A stretch of DNA of 28,212 nucleotides from Silene noctiflora (lineage: Eukaryota > Streptophyta > Magnoliopsida > Caryophyllales > Caryophyllaceae): contig VHZZ01000043.1 of the NCBI GenBank assembly GCA_009801015.1, positions 326,678-354,889 of the forward strand. The letters are read 5' to 3'. Below the pieces are notes generated by a model, which saw only the letters and a program-made list of their open reading frames with translations, made no database searches and was not told the DNA's origin. The translations under genes were made by a program, and so were the position numbers. Positions 19,094 through 28,212 of this stretch are shown piece after piece. The stretch's first letter is position 1. Each line of letters opens with the position of its first letter.

Positions 19094-22000
19094 ATGGTGG
19101 GAGGGTGTAGTGTATGTCCATGTTTCGGGTCACCTGACACGTCAGAGGATGGGCACGTGGATATGGCGGATAGAGACCCGGTTTTGTTGGTATCGGGTAT
19201 GGGTGGGTCGATATTGCATTCAAAGTCTAAGAGGAAGATATTCGGGTTTGATACTCGGGTTTGGGTCAGAATCTTCTTGGCTGACTTGGAGTTTAAGCGT
19301 AGACTTTGGTCAATCTATAATCCTAAAACTGGTATGAAATTTATGATTTTTATGAATATTTGTTGAATTTTAGTATGTTGGTATAAGAATTTGCATGAAT
19401 TTGGTGTATGTTTTGTATTCTTTCCGTCTCGGTCATTTGTTTATCTTTTATTCATTGTAAGGTATTTTAATCAACGGTAAACAAATGATTGGGACGGAAG
19501 GATTATCTTTTAAGGTTTTTGGTTTGTGAGTTGTAGGTGAAAATGTATTTATCAAAGTAAAAATGAGCAACATAGTTTGTATGTTTTGATGTTTTTGGGA
19601 TGTGAGTTGTGGGTGAAAATGTGTTCAATTATCAAAGTCAATATTATGGAATTGAAATGTACTATGTCCGACTTCTGTCTCGATCGTTTGTTTACCTTTT
19701 TTATTTTTTGTGAGACGTGTTTTAATCAGAGGTATGCGAATGATATGTTTGGGATGGAGAAGTAATTATTGTGTGAATTTGTTGCAAGTTTGTATCTTTT
19801 GATGTTTTTGGTATGTGGGTGAAAATGGGCTAATCAAAGTAAAATGAGTAACAAGTAATTTTTGGTAGTTGGTGTAAGAAGTGGATGTATTTCTTGTAAA
19901 ATTTGAATCTTTTGATGTTTTTGGTTTGGAGTTTGTTGATGAAAATGTGTTCATAAAAGTCAAAATGAGCTACTTCGATATAATTGAAGTTAGTTGGAAT
20001 CGGAACATTACCCAAATGTATAGAATTGGAACGAATGAAGGGGGTATAATTTAAGTACTAGAATTGCATGCATTTGTTGTTAAGTTTGTATCTTTTAATG
20101 TTATGGTTTCTGGGTTTTAGTTGGTACTAGAATTGCATCAACTGGTGTAAAGTTTGCATCTTGTATGCTTTTGTTTTGTGGGTTGTAGGCGAAAATGGAT
20201 TCATCAAAGTCAAAATTGCAACTGAGATACTCCATCCATCCCATTCGTTTGTTTACCTTTTTTATTCTTTGTGGGAGGTATTTTAATCAATGGTAAACAA
20301 ATGAATGAGACGGAGGCAGTATAATTTATGGTAGTTGGTATAAGAATTGCATGTATTTTTTGTCAAGTTTGCATCTTTTAATGTTTTTGGTTCGTGGGTT
20401 GTTGGTGAAATGTATTCATCAAAGTTGAAATGAGGAATTGAGATATAATTTACTGTTTTCGTTCTTCTTTTAATTGATTTGAATGTGTGCTGGTAAGATA
20501 TCAAGGAAGGAACTATGTGATTTTTGTCTTTTGGTAGATTTGTATATTCTCTTTTTTGTTCTGGGTTTTGGGGTGAGGACAAAATACGATAATGGAACTA
20601 TGGAAGTCAAAATTGTATTTTACGGAATGCAACTCTGATGATTGATGAATTTTTTTGAAGTATTATTGTTTGGAATTTTGATATGATTTAGGAATTTGGT
20701 GAGGCGAGGAAATGTGCGATAAATTGTAAGAAAACTTGGTGTGTTTGGGATGATTTTAAGAACATTTTTCTTTTTGGGCAAATTGGAGAACTTTGTTAAT
20801 AGGTGTTTTGATCAACAGGTTATACTGAGGAATTAGATGAGAATTCTGAAATTGTAGTGCCTGATGACGATCATGGATTATATGCTATTGATATCTTGGA
20901 CCCGTCACTGGTAAGATGCCGTCAAACTAGACTCACTTCATGATTTATTTTGTTGTGCTGCATTGCAGATTCGCGGTTGATTTACAAAATCTTTTCTATC
21001 TTCAGTTTTGAAACAACAGTCTGGTCTTTGAAAACTAAATGACTTGTTGGCTTGGGTTTTAGATTGCAGCTGAACTAAACTTTCTTGAAAGCCTTAGAAT
21101 GCGATCTAGGCTAATTCTTTGTTGATTAGCGTAGATGAGTTCTTGTGGTCCTTGTAAGTCATACAGCCAAAGTTTGCGGCTTTCATAAAATTTTCAGTTA
21201 TTCTGTAGATGTGGAGGAAATACCCTGATTTTATAATTCTGTAAATGTAATTTCTTCGGGGCTAGGCTGCTTTATTTCTCTGTCTATCTCGTTATCGAGC
21301 ATGCATGAAAGGATACAACGATAATCATGGATAGGTACTCTGATTAGTGTATGGATATCCTAATTCATGGAACTTAATCTTGTTTTTCATGTGGGTGAGG
21401 AATCACTTGGATCCTGACTTGTTACTGTGGTATTAAATATGGGTTGCGACTTTGATTTGGGTCGGAGCTATGAAGGTTTTAAAAGTTATTGCATCAGCAC
21501 TTTAAGGCGGTATCGACCATAGTTTTGGGTGCAATGGTTGAGTTTGAGATGATTGATTCTGAGATCAAATCTCAAACTAAACTTTAGTTCCATGCTTGTG
21601 AAAAGCTGTGTATTACCCTGAAACTTTACATTCGCATAATGGCAATGACAGTATCTCAATAGCTACTGCGACTTGTTCAGTGAATTACTTATAAGTCTTT
21701 CATAATACTGTCTTTACGATCTCATCGATCTTTTTAATTTGTTGCTGTAATTTTTTAACCTGACGATCATGGATTATAAGCTTTTTCTGCAATCACTTAA
21801 CAGAGTTTATCATTCACTGTTTCAGTTTGTGAAATGTTTACAATTAAAGGATGTATATCACTTTCATGATATGATCGATATGCTTGTTGATTGTGGATAT
21901 ATCAAGGGCACAACATTGTTTGGCTATGGTTATGACTTCCGTCAAAGTAACAGGTGACTGAGGCGTCCATTTCTCACTTTGATGGACTGACATCTATCAA

Positions 22001-24965
22001 CCGTTTATGCTATTCTAGTTGACTTGTCCTAGTTTTTTTGTAGTGTCTGAATTTAATACTCTCTAAAAACATAATTCTTCCAGGATCGATAAATTAATGG
22101 AGGGCCTTAAAGCAAAGCTGGAAACTGCACACAAAGCTTCCGGGGGAAGACGAGTCAACTTAATATCGCATTCTATGGGAGGAGTACTGATTATGTGTTT
22201 CATGACACTATATCCTGATGTGCGAACATGTTCTCTAATGACCAGTTGAACATTCTTCCCATTTTTTAAAAATTTTAAGTGCTTGAATTTTGATTTATTC
22301 TTATCCGGCTGAAGCATGTTACGAGGCGAGAGTGTGACACCGATTAATTTTTTTTACGGGAAATTGCTTTTGCAGATATTTTCCAAGTATGTCAGCAAGT
22401 GGATTTGCATTGCTTGTCCTTTTCAAGGTATTTTCATTATTACTTTTTCTTTTTGTACACTGTCCATGGAGCACCTTCTTTGATACGGAGTACTCCCTTT
22501 GTCCCAACTCCCAACCAATAGTTTGTGTTGTTTATGGATCGCCTTTTTTGTAAGCACAACTGTCAGTTGGCCGATAGGGAGTCCACACTCATTTCCGTCA
22601 CACACAACTTGTCTAAAAAGGAAACGCAAACTATTGACAGTGAAGGATTAAAATGGAATAGGTAAATTATTGGTCGGGATAGAGGACGTTGTTGTTTCTT
22701 AAGACTCTATGTTGTAAATTTTGCATTGAGCTGATATACTCGCGTTACTTAAGAACACACTCTCCTTATTAACAGGTGCACCGGGATGCATCAATGATGC
22801 TCTTTTAACTGGACTGCAATTCCTTGAAGGTTTTGAAAGTTATTTTTTTGTGGGGAGATGGACCATGCACCAACTGGTAACCTCAGGATTCAAAATCACG
22901 CAATGCAAAATGTTAGAACCATGATTTCTTTTTTATATTCATGCATCCAAATGTGTGTTGTTACAGGTAATTGAGTGTCCATCTATTTATGAGATGTTGC
23001 CCAATCCAGTATTCGAGTGGAAGAAGACTCCCCAAATTCAGGTTTGGCGTAAAGTAACTCCAGATAAAGAAGATGAAGAAGCACCTCCTTCTGCGAAGCT
23101 AGAATCGTATGGCCCGCTTCAAAGTACCGTTGTTTTTGAGGAGGCATTGAGGCATAATGAGGTTTGTACTTGGAACTTATTTCTGCTGAACAGTTAGCTA
23201 GTACGGAGTCGTTTCTTAATTCAATTCTCTAAAATCATATGATTTTCTTCAAGATTAATAGACTGGTTCACCTGGGTGAACATCGGAGAAGAATTTGATT
23301 CTTTTGATTATTTGTACTGTCTCTTTCGTAATACATTTGACGCACAGTTATCCTGCCAAACTTACTCATGTGACGCTTAATATACAGCTTGATTTCAATG
23401 GAAAAACATTTGCTCTTCCTTTCAACTATGCTATTCTGAAATGGGCTGCTGGCACTCGTCAACTCATCAATAAAGCAAAACTTCCAAAAGGAGTTGACTT
23501 TTACAACATCTCAGGAACTTCCTTCGAAACTCCTTTCGATGTTTGGTGAGTGACAAGTCTTTATGCTTTACTATGATTCACCGAATTACCAGAATTTTTT
23601 TAAAAAAAAAAAGACTTTTATCTATGTCATGGGGTTCTAAATTAGAGCTTATGATGTTTTGTCGCTTTCATTATGTGTTGGTTATACATTTTAGTGATAT
23701 ACAACTAATGCATGTTTGGTAGGAGGTCTCTCTTACAATGTAATGAGATATTTACGACGTAATAGTACTAGGATAAGCGGGAAAAAGGAGAGGAGGAATT
23801 TCTTGTGCGCTGTGACCCCTTTTACTCTTCTTCATCTTCCACTTTAATACATTGTAATGGAAGTTACGCCTACTGGCGATACCTATTCATCTTACCCATC
23901 TACCACTTATGGCAGTAGGCATATCTTATCAAACGGATATAGTCCAGTAGATATGGGTTTATGACTTTAGGAAGACGTGCCATAAGCTCTATATCTCAAA
24001 TCTGTATTTAAAGGAATTAGTGACATCGGCTCTGGTTAAGTTGGTCTTAATTAGACTCTGAATTTAATCTCTTTTGTAGTTTGATCCTTGTTCTTTTTGT
24101 TCATGCAGCTATGGTTCGGAAACTTCACCTATTGACGACTTGTCAGAAATATGCCATACATTGGTGAGTAGACTTGCTTCACATAAAACCTTTCTCAACA
24201 AGTTTCTGCGGAGGGGTTGTATTCGATTAGAATGAATAGTCATACAATGTTGAGCATCGGGTTTTTGGTGTAAAGTGAGTCCGTAGGTCAGTTTTATAGT
24301 TGACGGGTTTAAAACTTAAGTCACGAGAACCACTTATCTATGATTTTTCCGCTAAATTAGATTGCATCTTCAAATATAGAGCATTTACTTACACGAGAAC
24401 GACAATATTTACATTGCTTGACCATACTAATTAAGTCCCTTCTGTTTGGTTTTGTCAGCCAGCATATTCTTTCGTTGATGGGGATGAAACCGTCCCTATT
24501 GAATCAGCTCAGGTACGATATTCCACTTTCTTTAATTGTTCTCACTTACGAGTTATGACAAAAACTCAAATGTGACTATTGTATGCATTAACCACTTCCG
24601 CTCCCCAACCATATTCGGGACTTGGTTCTCAGAGCCAATATTCCTAGACAGCTAGACAGCGGGATAGTTATACTTCGGCTTCTTTCAAATGATCTTAAAC
24701 CAAAACCGCTTTAACTCTCTGACAACTCCTTTGTGGTGTAAAATGCCACGACTTGCTATAGTACGAGAATTGATTGCTCAATTTTACATTCTGGAAACAG
24801 GGTGATGGATTTGATGCTGTAGAACGAGTCAAAATCCCTGCTCGTCACCGGGAACTCTTGTGTGATAAAACCGTGTTTCAGTATCTTCAGAAATGGCTGG
24901 GTGTGAGCAGCAGTACCAAGCATAAGAAACCTTCGAAAACATCCAAAGTCATGGATTCCGTATAA
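19094..24965 (+). CDS. LCAT3-like: LCAT-like phospholipase A1, tandem copy 2
   Basis: Same family and gene structure as copy 1. Eleven exons: 19094-19331, 20819-20910, 21826-21953, 22084-22219, 22376-22427, 22776-22876, 22967-23161, 23388-23545, 24109-24163, 24459-24512 and 24801-24965, all with GT..AG introns, giving 457 residues. Extra residues against copy 1 lie in the N-terminus, the acidic DKEDEEAPP segment and the C-terminus. Cys-rich N-terminus, [14 protein letters not shown], then Ser183 in ISHSMGG, Asp394 in VDGDETVP and His419 in PARHRELL form the likely catalytic triad. [27 protein letters not shown] and [11 protein letters not shown] are kept as in the Arabidopsis LCAT3 type. It lacks a signal peptide and transmembrane helix, which suggests action on internal membranes from the cytosolic side. 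This is probably the copy that retained the ancestral function. Acyltransferase activity cannot be excluded from sequence alone. Confidence 0.92.
19418..19503. mobile_element. Stowaway-like MITE in intron 1 of copy 2 (first)
   Basis: TTCTTTCCGTCTCGGTCATT at the left and AATGATTGGGACGGAAGGAT at the right are inverted, with TA on both sides. It is 86 bases long and absent from copy 1. Confidence 0.75.
19662..19762. mobile_element. Stowaway-like MITE in intron 1 of copy 2 (second)
   Basis: It starts CTATGTCCGACTTCTGTCTC and ends TGTTTGGGATGGAGAAG with TA on each side. The core GTTTACCTTTTTTATTTTTT and GTGTTTTAATCAGAGG matches the family. It is more worn than its neighbours. Confidence 0.6.
20230..20319. 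mobile_element. Stowaway-like MITE in intron 1 of copy 2 (third)
   Basis: CTCCATCCATCCCATTCGTT at the left and ATGAATGAGACGGAGGCAG at the right are inverted, TA flanked, with inner GTTTACC / GGTAAAC. It is 90 bases long and absent from copy 1. Confidence 0.75.
22493..22658. mobile_element. Stowaway-like MITE in intron 5 of copy 2
   Basis: Orthologous in position to 14606-14752. Left end CTCCCTTTGTCCCAACTCCC, right end TGAAGGATTAAAATGGAA, flanked by TA. The shared position means it was present before the tandem duplication. Confidence 0.65.
23705..23940. mobile_element. Possible MITE in intron 8 of copy 2
   Basis: GCATGTTTGGTAGGAGG near the left and ATCTTATCAAACGGATA near the right are weakly inverted. 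Part of the interior (CTTATGGCAGTAGGCATA) is also in intron 8 of copy 1, so any insertion predates the duplication or the boundaries are wrong. Confidence 0.25.
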
Positions 24966-25490
24966 AATTAACAAACAAATACGATTAAGATTAACCTTAT
25001 AATCAGGCACTTTTTGATGCCAAACTTTCGCTAATATGTTCATAATACGATGAGATGTACGCTCATTTGTGCTTCAAAGTGACGGTTTTTACAGTTGTAA
25101 ACGTAATTTTCATCGTGGATCATCAATTACATTTTGTATTTTACACACATTGGTACTGATATTCAACCCTTCAATCACAATATCAAATCGTCAACCTAAG
25201 TCGTTGACGTGAGCTCTACTATAGCTACCCTTTATTCTGATTCCGCACTTGGTCATTATAATGCGGGGTTCTATAAGTTCAATTCAATTCAGTTTAATTT
25301 TGGCTAGGATCGGCCTAAAATAGATTCTTTGACAAAGAAGGAAAGGCTAGGGTGTGGAAACTTGACCCTTTTGGTCTTTGTTCCATTGTTTATGTTAATT
25401 ACTTCTTGATTATTATTTTGTTCATAGTTTAATTCGATAATTGTGTCGATTGAAAGCAATTAATCTATAAATTAAGTTAATTTGTGTTTC

Positions 25491-25628
25491 ACAAAAACTT
25501 CTGAGAGACGGTCTTTCAATAGCGTTATTGAGAGACCTCTCACATGATGGGGTCAGGGACCTACTGCTTTTTCTATTTTTCTATTATGTCTTTCACTAAA
25601 TTAGTGAGAGACGGTCTCTCACGAAACC
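25491..25628. mobile_element. 'GAGAGACGGTCTC' inverted-repeat element
   Basis: TGAGAGACGGTCTTTCA near the left and GTGAGAGACGGTCTCTCAC near the right, each nearly self-complementary, bound a spacer with GAGAGACCTCTCAC. This looks like a short foldback MITE. I see no target-site duplication. Confidence 0.5.
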
Positions 25629-25943
25629 TACTGTTTATGTTTCATCTAGCTAAAAACTCAAAGCTCGAAACTTGAATGATTAATGAAAATTGATTCTTGA
25701 ACATAAATGTACATAATGTAGTTTTGTCATTTATTTTTTTTATTTTTATTTTTTTTGGTAACGAGGGAATCCGCAGCCGCTACCTTTGGTGTGCACTGGG
25801 TAAACCCTCGGGTATATGTGATAGCTTGCAAGCATGTAGACATTCAGATCGAGTCACTATCGATTGACTATGATCAAACTCCGTCTACTTCAATTAACAA
25901 CCCTATGGAAGTAAATTTCCAAGTCATGAGTAGATCGAGTACT

Positions 25944-26141
25944 AAAGGTGGCCAGAGGGCTACACCAGCCACGGGCTAGGTCGCGGTAGAGTGCCCGAGC
26001 CCAACCCGAAGCAGGTTGGCTCGCTCATGTCTGATTGACCTATATAGACTTTTTTTTTCATGGGCCTGGGCGGGAAACTTTTGCCCAAGCCGATTTTACA
26101 AAGAGACGGACCGAGTTGATCCACCACTCTTGCCACCCCTA
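25944..26141. mobile_element. hAT-like MITE, about 200 bp
   Basis: The left end is AAAGGTGGCCAGAGGGC and the inverted right end is TAGGGGTGGCAAGAGTGG, close to the TAGGGGTGGCAAA ends seen on many dicot hAT elements. The interior is GC-rich with CCCGAGCCCAACCCG, also typical. Just upstream, 25755-25860 (GGAATCCGCAGCCGCTACC) is another unassigned repeat fragment. Confidence 0.55.
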
Positions 26142-26344
26142 ATAATTACCACTACTCATGACTTTACCGATTAAACTAACTAACATCTATTGTTGATGAA
26201 TACAATGTTTCGAGCGAATTTGGCTAATTTTGTCGTATATTTAGCTCATGCATTTTGGTCACTTGGTCCAAGTCAAAAACAAAAGGGAAAGTAGCAAGTT
26301 TTTAAGGAGTTAAAGTGCATGTTTCGGATCCTAATTAATCACCG

Positions 26345-26493
26345 TGTCCGTCTTAAACTTAAACAGATAGTGATCCTCTCATACAAGTGCAAGTGAGAGG
26401 CAAGTGAATATATCCATTTCCCTCCCGTGCATTTGTGTGAGAGGCTATTATCCATCTTAAGTTTAAGGTGGATAGTGGCCGTCTTTAGCAAGA
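26345..26493. mobile_element. Foldback MITE, copy C
   Basis: The left arm (GTCCGTCTTAAACTTAAAC, then ATAGTGATCCTCTCATACAA) pairs with the right arm (TGTGTGAGAGGCTATTATCC, then AAGTTTAAGGTGGATAG). It belongs to the same wider group as 1506-1640, 26531-26713 and 27783-27967. Confidence 0.65.
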
Positions 26494-26530
26494 CCTTTTT
26501 ACTAGCTTTGGGCCTAATATAAAGCACAAA

Positions 26531-26713
26531 TTCTCATTGAAGACGGGTATATCCGTCTTCAATGAAGACGAGTCGGATCCCCTCTCACAAGGAGGCAAGT
26601 GGGGGGCAAGGAGAAGGGCAAGTGGAGATCCATTTGGTTTCCCATTTGCCTCCTTGTGAAAGGGGATCTAACCCGTCTTCATTGAAGACGGATATGCCCC
26701 GTCTTCAATGAGA
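26531..26713. mobile_element. Foldback element with about 75-bp arms
   Basis: Arms at 26531-26605 and 26639-26713 are near reverse complements: TCTCATTGAAGACGGGTATA pairs with the segment ending GCCCCGTCTTCAATGAGA, and GATCCCCTCTCACAAGGAGG pairs with CCTCCTTGTGAAAGGGGATC. Each arm also repeats GAAGACGG internally. A transcript would form a long hairpin. Confidence 0.8.
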
Positions 26714-26714
26714 C

Positions 26715-27387
26715 CAACTGAATATAAAGTTACTTTAATCAGTTTTTACGGAGTAGAGAGACAAGCATGAGGTAAAGTGCATTGTATTGATTTTACCAAG
26801 GTAATTATTTATGGAGCTCTAATCCCATGCTAATTAATTGCCTTTTTTTTTGCCTCTCTCCATCTCATTCATATAGACAAGCTAGCATAATTATTGCTCA
26901 TTCCAAGTCTCCAATCCGTCTCATTCGTTTGTTTACCTTTTATTAAATTGCAGGTACTCGTATAATGTTTGTACTTATAACTTTTAATATTAATAAAACA
27001 ATATTTAATTTCCCTATGTTATAAGAAAAAAAAGATGTATTATGTAGACGAATCGACTCATTTTAAAATATAAACATTATCTCAGTGTCTCAATGACTCC
27101 CGTGAATTGCAGGGTAAACGGGTCGGATGTGCGTAACTTTGACCAACTGTCATTGTGTTAACAATACAAAAAGGCTATTTTCGAATAACACAAGATCGAT
27201 AAAATTGCTTCGAGAACTACATCAAAGCAAGGACCACTAGTTTACAAGAGAAAGTAACGATAGACAATTAAGCCATTTTAGTTTAACATATGTACCCCAT
27301 GGGTATAATTATAATCCGGTTAGCATTAAAAAGTAACGAGTCTTTGGCTTTAGAACATTAAACCGACTATTAACAAGGGTTGACGTC
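26715..27387. other. Intergenic, no gene seen
   Basis: It holds a half Stowaway-type end at about 26911-26940 (CAATCCGTCTCATTCGTTTG then TTTACC) with no partner end, and otherwise AT-rich sequence with no coding or RNA signal I can support. Confidence 0.5.
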
Positions 27388-27480
27388 AATGCTAAAGAGT
27401 TTACCTTCTGACCATGAAGTCAGGGGTTCAATTCTCATTGAATTAAAATATAGCCTTATTTATAGACACTTTGTAAACAC
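27388..27480 (+). mobile_element. tRNA-derived SINE candidate
   Basis: A-box-like AATGCTAAAGAGTTTACC (27388-27405) and a good B box GGTTCAATTC (27425-27434) are joined by TTCTGACCATGAAGTCAGG, which resembles a tRNA anticodon arm and variable region. There is no closing acceptor stem, so it is a SINE head and not a working tRNA gene. The 3' limit is uncertain. Confidence 0.5.
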
Positions 27481-27782
27481 TACTTTAAGCCCTTAAAAAG
27501 GCGGATGATCTACCCTAACCTTAGACCGGATAAGACTTACCCTTTAACTTAAAGTTTCTTAAAAAATAGACAAAAAGGCGAGTGAAAGGGATAAAAGGGT
27601 TGTAAAAGATTACAAGCTTGTAATCGTCACAAACAAGACGGACGGTAAGGTAAGAGGGGGTCTGAACTCTGAGGACTCGAGAAGACATGCTCATATCACA
27701 TGGCGCAAATAATGCACAATGCATGAAGACTAGTGAATAAAATGGAGCACCCACTCCGTACGTCCATATACACCTAATACAC

Positions 27783-27967
27783 GAATTCTCATCGAAGACG
27801 GGTACTATCTCTCACAAGTTGAAGACGGATAGTATCCCTCTCACAATATCCAAGTGACATTATCCATAGGGTGCTCCATTTCTCCCTCACTTGCCCTCTC
27901 ACTTGCCTTATTGTAGGAGTATCACTATCCGTTTTCAGCTTGTGACGGATAATAATGTCCGTTACAT
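27783..27967. mobile_element. Foldback MITE, 'GACGGATA' family, copy B
   Basis: It carries TTCTCATCGAAGACGGG, GAAGACGGATAGTATCCCTC and ACTTGCCCTCTCACTTGCC, then GTGACGGATAATAATGTCC, with inverted arms. It matches the element at 1506-1640 over most of its length. Confidence 0.65.
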
Positions 27968-28071
27968 AATAATAACTTCCTTTAGAATTTTAGGATGAGA
28001 AGCCTTACGCTCGATTTGACATCCCTTATCGCATATGCATGGGCTCACATTCGACAACCTAGGTAGCACCA

Positions 28072-28115
28072 AAACGGACACGGACACGGACACGACACGG
28101 ACACGTGACACGACA
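28072..28115. repeat. GGACAC short tandem repeat
   Basis: About six units of (C)GGACAC with small variants run into GGACACGTGACACGAC, and a further GGACACGGGACACAC follows at 28130. It is simple and non-coding. The window ends shortly after. Confidence 0.85.
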
Positions 28116-28212
28116 TTCCATGAAATTTAGGACACGGGACACACTATTTAAATTTAATAAAATATATATTTTCTGGTAATAAATAACGTATGATTTCATA
28201 TTTTTAATGTAT

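Larger units (their letters stand above)
19508..20440. repeat. Degenerate intronic minisatellite, copy 2
   Basis: About seven units of the pattern found in copy 1 (12370-12810), near 19508, 19585, 19770, 19875, 20060, 20125 and 20340. They share TTTTGATGTTTTTGGT-type, GTGGGTTGTAGGTGAAAATG-type and ATCAAAGTCAAAAT-type blocks. Two Stowaway elements interrupt the array. Small minus-strand frames over it are not genes. Confidence 0.75.
10590..25200. repeat. Direct tandem duplication of an about 7-kb gene unit
   Basis: Unit 1 is about 10590-17560 and unit 2 about 18215-25200. Homology starts upstream of the genes (AATCTTTACCAACAA / GATCTTTACCAACAA, then AACATTGAAATC), covers all exons and most introns, and ends in the 3' flanks (TTGTAAACGTAATTTTCATC, TCATCAATTACAT, CAACCCTTCAATC or close variants). 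The offset is 8085 bases at the start codons and 7565 at the stop codons, the difference coming from indels in introns. About 650 bases of unshared DNA separate the units. Confidence 0.9.

Noticed and set aside
22063..22317. Minus-strand 84-residue frame over exon 4 of copy 2
   Set aside because: It is antisense to a well-supported coding exon with conserved lipase motifs on the plus strand.
27388..27460. Possible tRNA gene
   Set aside because: A and B boxes are present but the acceptor stem does not close and no proper anticodon loop can be set, so it is called a SINE head.
1..28212. CRISPR array, operon, or new multi-gene defence or biosynthetic system
   Set aside because: There are no regularly spaced short repeats with unique spacers and no gene cluster beyond one ribosomal-protein gene and the lipase pair. 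The window is plant nuclear DNA.

Overview
This window is nuclear DNA from a flowering plant. The evidence is spliced genes with GT..AG introns, a plant-type ribosomal-protein promoter, non-autonomous Helitrons, Stowaway-type and foldback MITEs and SINE-like elements in AT-rich intergenic DNA. The 'GACGGATA' foldback and 'GAGAGACGGTCTC' repeats suggest Caryophyllales, but that is an impression and not a demonstrated placement. No bacterial features, CRISPR array or operon are present, and I found no evidence of a new multi-gene system. What stands out is a tandem gene duplication and the mobile or repeated DNA that accumulated in and around it.

Layout. 1-6550 is mostly repeats. It holds a CT/AT microsatellite, a MITE with perfect 19-bp terminal inverted repeats and an 8-bp target duplication, a candidate two-exon gene for a 35-residue protein, two short Helitrons in opposite orientation, a decayed second copy of the MITE, a C-rich segment ending in a poly(A) run, and an inverted-repeat element. 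6600-9289 is the gene for cytosolic 60S ribosomal protein L38. It has a telo-box/site II promoter, an intron directly after the ATG, and a thrice-repeated segment inside that intron. 9290-10590 is intergenic with one MITE.

10590-25200 is a direct tandem duplication of a roughly 7-kb unit. Each unit carries an 11-exon gene of the plant LCAT3/phospholipase A1-like family (PF02450, lecithin:cholesterol acyltransferase-like). Both copies have open, spliceable reading frames (453 and 457 residues) and identical intron positions and phases. Copy 2 keeps the family residues around the catalytic serine and the conserved G-A-P-G-C segment. Copy 1 has changed several of them. Their introns share an old Stowaway insertion that predates the duplication, and they differ by later insertions: an hAT-like element and a SINE in copy 1, three Stowaway elements in copy 2. 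The first introns also hold a degenerate minisatellite of about 100 bp per unit with different copy number in each paralogue. 25200-28212 is a field of foldback, hAT-like and SINE-like elements without a convincing gene.

Functionally, RPL38 is an unrelated housekeeping neighbour. The two lipases probably act on glycerophospholipids in the cell interior and are the only genes here likely to overlap in role.
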